Source of the DNA: Streptococcus pneumoniae
GTDB taxonomy: Bacteria; Bacillota; Bacilli; Lactobacillales; Streptococcaceae
Assembly: GCF_001113365.1 (NCBI RefSeq)
Contig: NZ_CKYA01000011.1
Span: forward strand, 1 to 51,598
DNA length: 51,598 bases
Direction: 5' to 3'
Shown piece by piece: positions 15,188-22,900 of the stretch. The position numbers and the translations under genes were made by a program. The notes below the pieces were generated by a model that searched no databases, was not told the origin of the DNA, and worked only from the letters and a program-made list of their open reading frames with translations. The first letter of the stretch is position 1; every line of letters starts with the position of its first letter.

Positions 15188-16342
15188 TTACCTTAGACCT
15201 TCAATAACATTTTTATTTGCTGCAACCATTGCAGGCATAATGCTAAATACAATTCCAAATACACCCGTTGTGAATAGAGTAATCAAAATATGATCCAGAG
15301 TTAATGTCGTAACAAAACCACTCATGTTCATTAAAACAACAAATAATATCGCTACTCCAATACCAGTTATAGCTCCCAGAAGCGATAAAAGAATCCCCTC
15401 CATCATATACGATTGATAAATATCAGATTTTTTAGCCCCTAAAGCTCGACGAATGGCTATCTCCTTGCTACGTTCGCTAACAGAAGACAACATAGCATTC
15501 ATAACCCCAAAACCAGCTACAAAAATTGAAATGCTTGATAACAGTGCAATGAAATTTAATATTGTAGTAGCTTGGGCCTTTGTTTCCTCATATACCCTTC
15601 TATTATCTATATATCCATAAGTTCCTTCCTTGCGGAATATTCCATAAGTATCTAAAGCAGATAAAGCCTTATTAATATTCTCCAACTGATTAGTTTCTAC
15701 TACTAATTCATCAAAATATTCCCTTCCTCCTAAAAGTAACTCTTTGATTTCATTGGTAACCAATAAAGAAGGTAATCTTTCATTAACAGCTGATCCATAA
15801 TATAATGCCTGAATTGGATATTCTTTCCCAGATATATTGATAGTCTCTCCTAAAAAAGTTTCAATATTTTCCTTTCGAGTCAATGACATGAGAGCCTTAT
15901 CGCTAATAGCTACACCGCCATCTAGTTCCTCTAAGGCTCTTCCTTTTAATAAAGCAGGCACAACTAAACCATTCTTATTCAAATCGCCCAATGTTCGAAA
16001 ACTAAGATTCTGCTTAGAATCATTAAAATACGTTTCAGCATACAAAGCATAAGAGCTGGAAGAAAGTCTTGCATGTTTTCCAATAGTTTGCTCAACCAAT
16101 TGTTTATCTTCCTGTGTAAACCCTCTAATATCCAACATATTTTGAGGAGTATAAGTCATTGTTGCTGTGTCTTCTTCTATCTTTAAATCATTTCCTAATG
16201 TAGAAGTTGTATAGGAAGAACTTGATAGTATTACTAATAAAACAAATGTTGCCACTGTGATGGCTAAGGATGTCAGAATACTTTGTCTTTTATTCCTCTT
16301 TAACAGCTTTAGAGTATCTATTAACAGCTTTTTAAACTTCAT
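15188..16342 (-). CDS. MacB/FtsX-type ABC transporter permease
   Basis: The 384 residues show the MacB arrangement. One N-terminal membrane helix (about 20-42) follows a basic start (LLKRNKRQSILTSLAIT), a large extracellular domain spans about 45-255, and three C-terminal helices lie near 260-285, 310-340 and 350-375. The FtsX-like signature SERSKEIAIRRALGAKKSDI is present at about 290-309. Such permeases drive mechanotransmission or efflux of peptides, antibiotics or lipoproteins rather than import. The start overlaps the ATPase gene by 11 nt, so the two are translationally coupled. Substrate unknown; the upstream tiny peptide is a candidate. Confidence 0.9.
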   Translation of the reverse strand: MKFKKLLIDTLKLLKRNKRQSILTSLAITVATFVLLVILSSSSYTTSTLGNDLKIEEDTATMTYTPQNMLDIRGFTQEDKQLVEQTIGKHARLSSSSYALYAETYFNDSKQNLSFRTLGDLNKNGLVVPALLKGRALEELDGGVAISDKALMSLTRKENIETFLGETINISGKEYPIQALYYGSAVNERLPSLLVTNEIKELLLGGREYFDELVVETNQLENINKALSALDTYGIFRKEGTYGYIDNRRVYEETKAQATTILNFIALLSSISIFVAGFGVMNAMLSSVSERSKEIAIRRALGAKKSDIYQSYMMEGILLSLLGAITGIGVAILFVVLMNMSGFVTTLTLDHILITLFTTGVFGIVFSIMPAMVAANKNVIEGLR

Positions 16343-17012
16343 GTAATCCTTCTCCCTCAGATGTTAGATACCCATTTTTCATTCGATACCTTGTTCTACA
16401 ATGACTAGCAACAGACTCATCGTGAGTTACTACAATAATTGTCGTTCCAGAATGATTCAAATTTTGTAGAATTTGCAATATCTCATTCCTATTTTTCTCA
16501 TCTAATGCACCTGTAGGTTCATCCGCTATAAGAAATCTAGGTTTATGAGCAAGAGCTCTAATTAAAGCAACTCGTTGCTTCTGTCCGCCTGATAAATGAC
16601 TTGGGTACTCATTCATCTTATCTATAAGTCCTAAGTCTTGTAATAAACTATCAATGTATTCTATATCTGGCTGTTGGTCAGAATATAGGAATGATAATAA
16701 AATGTTTTCTTTAACAGTATATTCATCAATAAGATGAAATTGTTGAAAAACAAATCCAATATCACGATTACGGTAACTTGCTTGTTGATTTTCATTTAAC
16801 TTCTCAATACTTTTTCCGTCTAATATATATTCTCCTTCAAATTCAGAATCAATCAGTCCCAAAATATTGATAAATGTCGATTTGCCCGAACCTGATGGTC
16901 CCATTATCGATACAAATTCTCCTTCAACTACCTTAAAATTTATTTCTCTTAAGACATTATTTTTTAGCGTCCCTTGTCCGTAACTTTTACTAATATTTTT
17001 TAGTTCTAACAT
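16332..17012 (-). CDS. ABC transporter ATPase (MacB/LolD type)
   Basis: The 226-residue cytoplasmic ATPase has Walker A GPSGSGKST (about residues 39-47), Q-loop FQQFHL, signature LSGGQKQRVALIRA, Walker B FLIADEPTGALD and H-loop VVTHDES. The start is set at MLELKNISKSYGQG (17012), preceded by GGGAAGG; longer in-frame starts (ATG 17024, TTG 17063) would overlap the 13-codon peptide gene. It lies 22 nt downstream of that peptide and is co-transcribed with it. It powers the permease that follows with an 11-nt overlap. Confidence 0.92.
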   Translation of the reverse strand: MLELKNISKSYGQGTLKNNVLREINFKVVEGEFVSIMGPSGSGKSTFINILGLIDSEFEGEYILDGKSIEKLNENQQASYRNRDIGFVFQQFHLIDEYTVKENILLSFLYSDQQPDIEYIDSLLQDLGLIDKMNEYPSHLSGGQKQRVALIRALAHKPRFLIADEPTGALDEKNRNEILQILQNLNHSGTTIIVVTHDESVASHCRTRYRMKNGYLTSEGEGLHEV

Positions 17013-17034
17013 AGACCTTCCCATTCTATCTTTA

Positions 17035-17076
17035 TTATTTATAAATCCAAAAAATGGCAACAACTAGCACTAACAT
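17035..17076 (-). CDS. 13-residue hydrophobic peptide, candidate signalling peptide
   Basis: On the minus strand AAGGAGAGAACAT precedes ATG and 12 further codons encoding MLVLVVAIFWIYK, then TAA. The ribosome binding site is as good as any in the window, and the gene sits alone between a promoter and the ABC genes. The product is almost wholly hydrophobic with a Trp-Ile-Tyr-Lys end. Its size and character resemble the tiny unprocessed or lightly processed peptides (ComS, SHP, leaderless peptides) that partner Rgg/ComR-type regulators, and such a regulator is encoded directly upstream. It could instead be a leader peptide for translational coupling. No peptide of this exact sequence is known to me. 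Confidence 0.6.
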   Translation of the reverse strand: MLVLVVAIFWIYK

Positions 17077-17106
17077 ATGTTCTCTCCTTATTTTTTCTAC
17101 AGGATT

Positions 17107-17148
17107 ATTATACTTCTATGTTACACATGCTCCAAGGTCATAAATGTC
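17107..17148 (-). promoter_or_regulatory. Promoter of the peptide-ABC operon with a ComR-box-like palindrome
   Basis: On the minus strand a perfect TATAAT (17107-17112) is preceded by 17 nt and a weak -35 TTGGAG (17130-17135). One base upstream of the -35 is GACATTTATGAC (17137-17148), which matches the ComR-box core GACATnnATGTC except for one base. A poor -35 next to an activator site is typical of ComR-dependent promoters. Confidence 0.55.
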
Positions 17149-17169
17149 ACTAATTTCAACAACTTATAT

Positions 17170-17190
17170 ACTAATGAGTACTCAATTAGT
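17170..17190. repeat. Palindrome between the regulator and the peptide operon
   Basis: ACTAAT and ATTAGT flank a second palindrome GAGTACTC. No T run follows in either direction, so it looks more like an operator than a terminator. Confidence 0.4.
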
Positions 17191-17251
17191 ATAAAAAGAA
17201 ACTAGATACGAACTCAATCTAAGGGAAAAACATAATAACTCTTTAAACGAT

Positions 17252-17297
17252 AAAACGCATAATATCAAGTTTTTAAACACCTGATATCATGCGTTTT
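17252..17297. terminator. Terminator of the ComR-like regulator, ACGCAT-type repeat copy 1
   Basis: AAAACGCAT (17252-17260) pairs with ATGCGTTTT (17289-17297), with further pairing TATCA/TGATA inside. Related hairpins occur at 32158-32204 and 42987-43032. Confidence 0.8.
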
Positions 17298-17361
17298 TAT
17301 GATTTCGAAAACTTTCTCTCGGTCTTTTTAACTAATGACATTTTTGTCACTTTTTTATTTT

Positions 17362-18282
17362 CTAATGTTTATTTTTAAAAAAATCTTGGAGGTCATGTTG
17401 CCATTGTTTTTCTAGCTGTTCTATCAAATGACGATTATCAATCATTCTAGCAAATATTTTTGCTTCTTGAAAATAATTTTCAGCTACTGGATAATCTTTT
17501 TTTACAAATAATGCATAGCGCCACTCCCATAGTCGAATAATTGGTTTTTTCTGATAGTCGTATGATTTTGAGGTAATTTCATTTAATTTGTAAAGAATAT
17601 CTTCAAATTGACTGTAATTAGCAATTTTTTCAAATATTCCTAACAACAAAAGTAATGAATCTCTGATTAGAAATGAATATTCAATATCAAACATCTCAAC
17701 TTGTTGTAAAATTTTATCAGCTATTACTAAGAAGGTATTCACTTCAATCTCATCTATTATCGTATCTTGGTGTACTAATCTTACCAAAAATAGCTTTATG
17801 ATTAAAATATCGTTAACTTCATATTTTGATTTCAACAAAATGTGATCGAAATACTCTTGTAAAATCATTCCTAAATTGCTATCATCATTCCACCAACCAA
17901 AGTCATCATATGCTTGTAAAACATCTACGATAAACCTTTCTTCCTCAGGTAGCCTATCATAATACTCTTCAAAAATCTTATCAAAAACACTCTCTTTCTT
18001 TTGGGCGATAGTTTCATCTTCGTATGTAGGAGTCCTCATCAAGAAATACTTCAATTCTAGGTATTCCTTATCCAACTCTATATAACTTGGCATCAACTTG
18101 TAATCTTCAACCCCCAAACGTTCAGCGATATATTTTAACTTTGTTAGTGTTGGTCTGGATTCTCCATTTTCAATTCTAATTAATTGACGGATACTTAATT
18201 CAGACTCATCACCACAAAATTCTGAACGACTGATTTTTTTAGCCAAACGTAATCTTTTAATTTTTTCGCCAAACTCTCGCAA
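17362..18282 (-). CDS. ComR/Rgg-like RRNPP transcriptional regulator
   Basis: The 306-residue protein has an N-terminal helix-turn-helix (about 5-60) including ELSIRQLIRIENGESRP, followed by an all-helical, TPR-like peptide-binding region. Blocks such as KEYLELKYFLMRTPTY, RLPEEERFIVDVL, VNDILIIKLFL and PVAENYFQEAKIFA line up in order with what I remember of ComR of S. thermophilus. It is thus expected to bind a short imported peptide (Ami/Opp) and to activate a nearby promoter. Start: TTG at 18282, with AGGAGG ten bases upstream; no ATG is available. A tiny hydrophobic peptide gene and an ABC operon follow on the same strand after a terminator. Confidence 0.82.
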   Translation of the reverse strand: MREFGEKIKRLRLAKKISRSEFCGDESELSIRQLIRIENGESRPTLTKLKYIAERLGVEDYKLMPSYIELDKEYLELKYFLMRTPTYEDETIAQKKESVFDKIFEEYYDRLPEEERFIVDVLQAYDDFGWWNDDSNLGMILQEYFDHILLKSKYEVNDILIIKLFLVRLVHQDTIIDEIEVNTFLVIADKILQQVEMFDIEYSFLIRDSLLLLLGIFEKIANYSQFEDILYKLNEITSKSYDYQKKPIIRLWEWRYALFVKKDYPVAENYFQEAKIFARMIDNRHLIEQLEKQWQHDLQDFFKNKH

Positions 18283-18313
18283 CCTACAAGAACCTCCTGA
18301 GTTGTTTACCTCT

Positions 18314-18322
18314 ATTATAGCA
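18314..18322 (-). promoter_or_regulatory. Extended -10 promoter of the ComR-like regulator
   Basis: On the minus strand TGC-TATAAT lies about 30 nt upstream of the TTG start. No convincing -35 is seen. Confidence 0.6.
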
Positions 18323-18369
18323 TATACTGAATCAAACTATCTATCAGATTTCTTCTCACTTTAACTAAA

Positions 18370-18401
18370 GACTATGAGTTTGATACTGAGTCTCGGTTTT
18401 T
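18370..18401. repeat. Right copy of the 32-bp direct repeat flanking the cassette
   Basis: 31 of 32 bases match 14250-14281. Here the left arm of the hairpin has been lost (TTAACTAAAGACT instead of GAAAACCGAGACT), so only half a terminator remains. The two copies bound the 4.1-kb regulator-peptide-ABC cassette. Confidence 0.8.
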
Positions 18402-18504
18402 GTGTATTTTTGAAGTCACAAAGCCACCACTCCCCAGCAATGCAAGTGCAAAATCCCCTAGAATATGATAGAATAAGAGAAAGAACTCTATTAAGGAGGA
18501 AATC

Positions 18505-19521
18505 ATGGAAAAACAAACCGTCGCCGTCTTGGGGCCTGGTTCTTGGGGAACTGCCCTTTCACAAGTCTTAAATGACAATGGACACGAGGTACGTATTTGG
18601 GGAAATCTTCCCGAGCAAATCAATGAAATTAATACACACCATACTAATAAGCACTACTTTAAAGATGTCGTTCTAGATGAAAGTATCATTGCCTACACTG
18701 ACTTAGCAGAAACATTGAAAGATGTGGATGCGATTTTGTTTGTTGTCCCAACAAAAGTGACACGACTTGTTGCCCAGCAAGTTGCACAAACCTTAGACCA
18801 TAAGGCTATCATCATGCACGCATCAAAGGGATTAGAACCTGATAGCCATAAACGATTATCAACCATCCTTGAAGAAGAAATTCCTGAACATCTCCGCAGT
18901 GAGATTGTCGTTGTGTCAGGGCCTAGTCATGCGGAAGAAACCATTATGCGTGACCTGACCTTAATAACTGCTGCTTCTAAAGATTTACAAACAGCTCAAT
19001 ACGTTCAAGAGCTCTTTAGTAATCACTACTTCCGACTTTATACCAATACGGATGTTATTGGAGTTGAAACTGCTGGTGCTCTTAAAAACATTATCGCTGT
19101 TGGAGCCGGAGCTTTACATGGTCTGGGATTTGGTGACAATGCCAAGGCAGCCATCATCGCTCGAGGTTTAGCAGAAATCACCCGCCTAGGGGTAGCACTC
19201 GGGGCTAATCCACTGACCTATAGTGGCTTGTCTGGTGTAGGAGACTTGATCGTAACGGGAACCTCCATCCACTCTCGTAACTGGAGAGCCGGAGATGCTC
19301 TTGGTCGTGGAGAATCCCTAGCTGATATCGAAGCCAATATGGGCATGGTGATTGAAGGAATTTCAACGACTCGAGCAGCCTATGAACTAGCGCAAGAACT
19401 TGGAGTCTATATGCCCATTACACAGGCCATTTACCAAGTTATCTACCACGGAACCAATATCAAAGATGCCATTTATGACATCATGAACAATGAATTTAAA
19501 GCAGAAAATGAGTGGTCTTAA
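18505..19521 (+). CDS. gpsA: Glycerol-3-phosphate dehydrogenase [NAD(P)+]
   Basis: GpsA reduces dihydroxyacetone phosphate to sn-glycerol-3-phosphate, the backbone of membrane lipids and teichoic acid precursors. The 338 residues show the nucleotide-binding motif VLGPGSWGTALSQVL at 9-23 (normally GxGxWG), the central GPSHAEE and ETAGALKNIIAVGAG blocks with the catalytic Lys, and GLSGVGDLIVTGTS. The ATG follows TTAAGGAGGAAATC. A possible -10, TATGAT, lies about 45 nt upstream. galU follows after 21 nt in the same operon. Confidence 0.97.
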   Translation: MEKQTVAVLGPGSWGTALSQVLNDNGHEVRIWGNLPEQINEINTHHTNKHYFKDVVLDESIIAYTDLAETLKDVDAILFVVPTKVTRLVAQQVAQTLDHKAIIMHASKGLEPDSHKRLSTILEEEIPEHLRSEIVVVSGPSHAEETIMRDLTLITAASKDLQTAQYVQELFSNHYFRLYTNTDVIGVETAGALKNIIAVGAGALHGLGFGDNAKAAIIARGLAEITRLGVALGANPLTYSGLSGVGDLIVTGTSIHSRNWRAGDALGRGESLADIEANMGMVIEGISTTRAAYELAQELGVYMPITQAIYQVIYHGTNIKDAIYDIMNNEFKAENEWS

Positions 19522-19542
19522 CCCTCTATAGAAAGGATACTT

Positions 19543-20442
19543 ATGACTTCAAAAGTTAGAAAGGCAGTCATCCCTGCCGCTGGGCTTGGAACTCGATTTT
19601 TACCAGCAACCAAGGCTCTTGCCAAAGAAATGTTGCCAATTGTAGACAAACCAACTATCCAGTTTATCGTGGAAGAGGCTCTTAAATCAGGTATTGAAGA
19701 TATTCTGGTTGTCACTGGTAAGTCAAAACGTTCTATTGAGGACCACTTTGACTCAAACTTTGAGCTTGAATACAACCTCAAAGAAAAAGGTAAAACAGAT
19801 CTGTTAAAATTAGTAGATGAAGCAACTGGTATGCGCCTCCATTTCATTCGCCAAACTCACCCTCGTGGTCTTGGAGACGCTGTCCTACAAGCCAAAGCTT
19901 TTGTAGGGAATGAACCCTTCGTTGTTATGCTGGGTGATGACCTTATGGACATCACAGACGAGAATGCCGTTCCTTTGACAAAACAATTGATGAATGATTA
20001 CGAAAAGACACACGCATCAACCATTGCTGTCATGCCCGTACCACATGAAGACGTTTCATCATATGGAGTCATTGCTCCTCAAGGCGAAGGAATCAATGGA
20101 CTCTATAGCGTTGAAACTTTCGTTGAAAAACCAGCTCCCGAGGATGCACCAAGTGATTTAGCGATTATCGGTCGCTATCTTCTGACACCTGAGATTTTTG
20201 ATATTCTCGAAAAGCAAGCTCCTGGCGCTGGAAATGAAATACAGCTTACTGATGCTATTGATACGCTCAATAAAACACAGCGTGTTTTTGCCCGTGAATT
20301 TACAGGAGCTCGTTACGACGTTGGGGATAAGTTTGGATTTATGAAAACATCTATTGACTACGCCCTCAAACATCCACAAGTCAAAGATGACTTGAAAGAT
20401 TACCTCATCCAACTTGGAAAAGAATTGGCTGAGAAGGAATAA
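19543..20442 (+). CDS. galU: UTP-glucose-1-phosphate uridylyltransferase
   Basis: GalU makes UDP-glucose from glucose-1-phosphate and UTP; UDP-glucose feeds capsule, glycolipid and galactose metabolism. The 299-residue protein has the nucleotidyltransferase start PAAGLGTRFLPATKALAKEM (about 10-29), then VEEALKSGIEDILVVTGK and LGDDLMD. The ATG follows AGAAAGGATACTT. It is second in the gpsA-galU operon and ends at a strong bidirectional terminator. Glucose-1-phosphate, its substrate, is a product of GlgP encoded elsewhere in this window. Confidence 0.97.
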   Translation: MTSKVRKAVIPAAGLGTRFLPATKALAKEMLPIVDKPTIQFIVEEALKSGIEDILVVTGKSKRSIEDHFDSNFELEYNLKEKGKTDLLKLVDEATGMRLHFIRQTHPRGLGDAVLQAKAFVGNEPFVVMLGDDLMDITDENAVPLTKQLMNDYEKTHASTIAVMPVPHEDVSSYGVIAPQGEGINGLYSVETFVEKPAPEDAPSDLAIIGRYLLTPEIFDILEKQAPGAGNEIQLTDAIDTLNKTQRVFAREFTGARYDVGDKFGFMKTSIDYALKHPQVKDDLKDYLIQLGKELAEKE

Positions 20443-20445
20443 AAT

Positions 20446-20480
20446 AAAAAGATAAGGTTCAAAAATTCCTTATCTTTTTT
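20446..20480. terminator. Bidirectional terminator between galU and the rhomboid gene
   Basis: AAAAAGATAAGG (20446-20457) pairs with CCTTATCTTTTT (20468-20479). A and T runs on both flanks serve the two convergent operons. Confidence 0.92.
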
Positions 20481-20494
20481 CATTACACAAATTT

Positions 20495-21169
20495 TCATCC
20501 CATTCCCTTGTAGAGAAGTAAGACTGCGAGTCCTACGAACAACACTAACGCTACCAGTCTCTGACTAGCGCTATACATCCGTCTTTCACCTCTAACTGGA
20601 AAGATAACTGCTAGAAATACGCCACCAACTGCACCTCCGATATGACCTGCTAGACTGATTCCAGGAATCAGAACACTTCCAATAATGTTAACCACAAAAA
20701 GTGTCAGATAAGATTGCCCTAGCTGTTGGATATAAGGATTACGCGTTGCATAGCGAAGAACAATAATCGCAGCAAATAGCCCATAGAGAGAAGTAGAAGC
20801 TCCCGCTGCTAAGGATTTGGGACTGAACTCAAAAACAAAGAGATTGCCCATCATTCCTGATAAGATATAGAGAAAGAAAAACTTCTTGGATCCAAAAATC
20901 TCCTCTACTTGCCTACCAAGATAATAGAGCGAAAGCATATTAACAATGAAATGCTCCCACCCAATATGAACAAAAATGGCAGAGAAGAGACGCCAAATTT
21001 GCTCGGGAAAGAGGCGAATGGCAGGCCCGTACATGGCTCCAAATCGAAATAGGGTATCTGCCCTGTCAAAGTTTCCACCTGCGGTCACCAACATTAGTAG
21101 AAATACCAAGGCCGTCACTAATAGGAAGAAACTCGTCACAGGGTAACGCCTATCAAAGATTTCTTTCAT
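20495..21169 (-). CDS. Rhomboid family intramembrane serine protease
   Basis: The 224-residue protein has six to seven membrane helices. The catalytic Ser is in AAGASTSLYGLFAA and the catalytic His is in SLAGHIGGAVGGVFL; the HIGWEHFIVNMLSL block in loop 1 is also typical (WxHxxxNM). Rhomboids cleave membrane-bound substrates inside or near the bilayer. In pneumococci a rhomboid is known to clear misfolded or unwanted membrane proteins, including during competence; whether this is that one is an inference. The ATG at 21169 follows GGAGGTTCTGATTG and overlaps the end of the cyclo-ligase gene by 17 nt. A TTG one codon earlier is possible. Confidence 0.93.
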   Translation of the reverse strand: MKEIFDRRYPVTSFFLLVTALVFLLMLVTAGGNFDRADTLFRFGAMYGPAIRLFPEQIWRLFSAIFVHIGWEHFIVNMLSLYYLGRQVEEIFGSKKFFFLYILSGMMGNLFVFEFSPKSLAAGASTSLYGLFAAIIVLRYATRNPYIQQLGQSYLTLFVVNIIGSVLIPGISLAGHIGGAVGGVFLAVIFPVRGERRMYSASQRLVALVLFVGLAVLLLYKGMG

Positions 21170-21692
21170 CAATCAGAACCTCCTCAACAGGAATATCATG
21201 ATTTTCAGGTATAAAGTCCCGAATTTGACAAGGATATATCGTACTCAAAGTATGACCAGTAAACTGTTCCAGATAGCGGTCATAATAACCTCCACCGTAT
21301 CCAATCCGATAGCCTTCCATCGTAAAAGCCAGCCCTGGAACATGAATCAAATCAATCTGAGAGGCATCTACCACTTCCAAATCTCCCTGTGGTTCCAGTA
21401 AGCCAAAGGAAGTTTTGACCAGTTGTTGCGGATCATAGACCACAAAGTCCATGCGCCTCTTGGGATAGGTTTTGGGTATCAGAACCTTCTTGCCGTCCTT
21501 CAGCGCCTGCTCAATCAATCCCTGAGTTTGAAACTCATGAGGAAAAGAGAGATAGGTTGCAATGACCTTGGCTTCTTGGTAGAAGGGATGTTTCAAAAAT
21601 TGATCCGTTAAAGCTTGATCCATAGCCTGTTTTTGCTCTCGAGGGATAGCCTTCATTTCTTGCAAAATTTTCTTGCGTAGTTCTGCTTTCAT
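21153..21692 (-). CDS. 5-formyltetrahydrofolate cyclo-ligase
   Basis: The enzyme converts 5-formyltetrahydrofolate with ATP to 5,10-methenyltetrahydrofolate. The 179-residue protein has the N-terminal KAELRKKILQEMKAI helix and the hallmark GYRIGYGGGYYDRYL at about residues 130-144. The start is the ATG at 21692, preceded by AGAGGAATTGGCT; a TTG two codons upstream is the alternative. It lies 11 nt after the deacetylase gene and overlaps the rhomboid gene, so dapH-deacetylase-cyclo-ligase-rhomboid read as one operon. Confidence 0.93.
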   Translation of the reverse strand: MKAELRKKILQEMKAIPREQKQAMDQALTDQFLKHPFYQEAKVIATYLSFPHEFQTQGLIEQALKDGKKVLIPKTYPKRRMDFVVYDPQQLVKTSFGLLEPQGDLEVVDASQIDLIHVPGLAFTMEGYRIGYGGGYYDRYLEQFTGHTLSTIYPCQIRDFIPENHDIPVEEVLIDERNL

Positions 21693-21703
21693 AGCCAATT
21701 CCT

Positions 21704-22834
21704 CTACTCTGCTACCTTCTTTTTCAGGAAACTAGAGACCGCATCCACCCCAATAGCTAAAGCCTCTTCCTTAGGACTCATTTGAGGGTGATGAAGAGCG
21801 TAGGGACTATCGATACCTAGCCAAAACATAACACCATCAACCTTTGAAAGAAGATAACCAAAGTCTTCACCTGTCATAGCAGGCTCGATATCAATCAACT
21901 CGATTCCCTCTTTCTCTTCAAAAAAGTCCATTAGTTCACGCGCCAAGGCTGGATTGTTCTCAACAGGCAGATAACCACCTTGCTTGAGTTCGACTTCGAC
22001 TTCCATATCAAAGGCAGTTGCAACCCCTTCTGCAACTGTTTTGACCCTCTTTTGCACCAAGAGACTCATGTCCTGTGTCAAGGCTCGAATAGTTCCATGC
22101 AAAAAGGCTGTGTCTGTGATGACATTGTTTGTTGTTCCAGCTTGGAAAAGACCAAAGGTCACTACTGCTCCCTCGATTGGGTTGACATTGCGGCTAACAA
22201 CTGACTGCACTTGGGTCACAAAGTAACTAGCAGCCACCAAGGCGTCATTGGCTTCATGAGGAAAAGCTGCGTGGCCACCTTTGCCTTTGAAACGGATCTT
22301 CACCTCACAGGTCCCTGCAAAGAGTGTATGAGTATTAGTCGCAATCTGACCAACCTTCAAATCTGGACGGACATGGAGACCATAAAATTGGTCTGGCAAC
22401 CAGTCTCCAAAAGCACCGTCCTCATACATGAGCATGCCACCAGCTTCATTTTCTTCAGCAGGTTGAAACAGAAAGAGCAGATTGTTCTTTGGTTGCTCCT
22501 CAAGGGCTCGCTCAAGACAGCCCAAGGCAATAGTCATATGGAAATCATGTCCACAAGCATGCATGCGACCTTGATGTTGAGAAGCGAAAGGAAGTCCTGT
22601 TTGTTCGACGATAGGCAGACCATCAATATCTGTCCGCCAACCAATAGTACGCTCTGGCTGACTTCCCTGCAAATAGACCAAAATCCCTGTCCTCCAAGTT
22701 CGAACTTGGACAAAATTCTTGCCCGCAGTCAATTTCTCAATCACATCCAGCAAATAAGCATGAGTCTTGAACTCCTCCAAGCCAATCTCTGGAATCTGGT
22801 GCAAATCTCGTCTAGTCTGAATCAAATCTAACAT
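21704..22834 (-). CDS. N-acetyldiaminopimelate deacetylase (M20 peptidase family)
   Basis: The 376-residue protein is an M20-type amidohydrolase: metal ligands in HACGHDFHMT (about 90-99), the EENEAGG block with the catalytic Glu, and the dimerisation/substrate motif KGKGGHAAFPHEANDAL. It lies directly after dapH, and the two together form the acetylase branch of the diaminopimelate/lysine pathway, in which it removes acetate from N-acetyl-LL-DAP. That context is the main reason for the specific name over a general aminoacylase. The ATG follows AGGAGGATAGATAG. A hairpin precedes it. Confidence 0.9.
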   Translation of the reverse strand: MLDLIQTRRDLHQIPEIGLEEFKTHAYLLDVIEKLTAGKNFVQVRTWRTGILVYLQGSQPERTIGWRTDIDGLPIVEQTGLPFASQHQGRMHACGHDFHMTIALGCLERALEEQPKNNLLFLFQPAEENEAGGMLMYEDGAFGDWLPDQFYGLHVRPDLKVGQIATNTHTLFAGTCEVKIRFKGKGGHAAFPHEANDALVAASYFVTQVQSVVSRNVNPIEGAVVTFGLFQAGTTNNVITDTAFLHGTIRALTQDMSLLVQKRVKTVAEGVATAFDMEVEVELKQGGYLPVENNPALARELMDFFEEKEGIELIDIEPAMTGEDFGYLLSKVDGVMFWLGIDSPYALHHPQMSPKEEALAIGVDAVSSFLKKKVAE

Positions 22835-22859
22835 CTATCTATCCTCCTATATAGCAGAA

Positions 22860-22885
22860 AGAGGCTGGAAAAGGGTTCCGCCTCT
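22860..22885. terminator. Intra-operon hairpin between dapH and the deacetylase gene
   Basis: AGAGGC/GCCTCT and GGAA/TTCC form a two-part stem with one bulged base. The T run is on the plus-strand side, so in the direction of the operon it is at most a partial terminator or processing stem. Confidence 0.5.
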
Positions 22886-22900
22886 ATTTTTCTTTTACAA

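Noticed and set aside
14743..17012. Bacteriocin biosynthesis cluster
   Set aside because: No double-glycine precursor, C39 peptidase or modification enzyme is encoded; only an exporter, a membrane protein and the tiny hydrophobic peptide are seen.
17012..17063. N-terminal extension of the ABC ATPase from a TTG at 17063 or an ATG at 17024
   Set aside because: Neither has a ribosome binding site, and both would overlap the well-formed 13-codon peptide gene or its spacer. MLELKNIS at 17012 is the usual start of this family.
22211..22831. 206-codon open frame antisense to the M20 deacetylase
   Set aside because: No ribosome binding site, promoter or motif; the minus-strand gene is certain.
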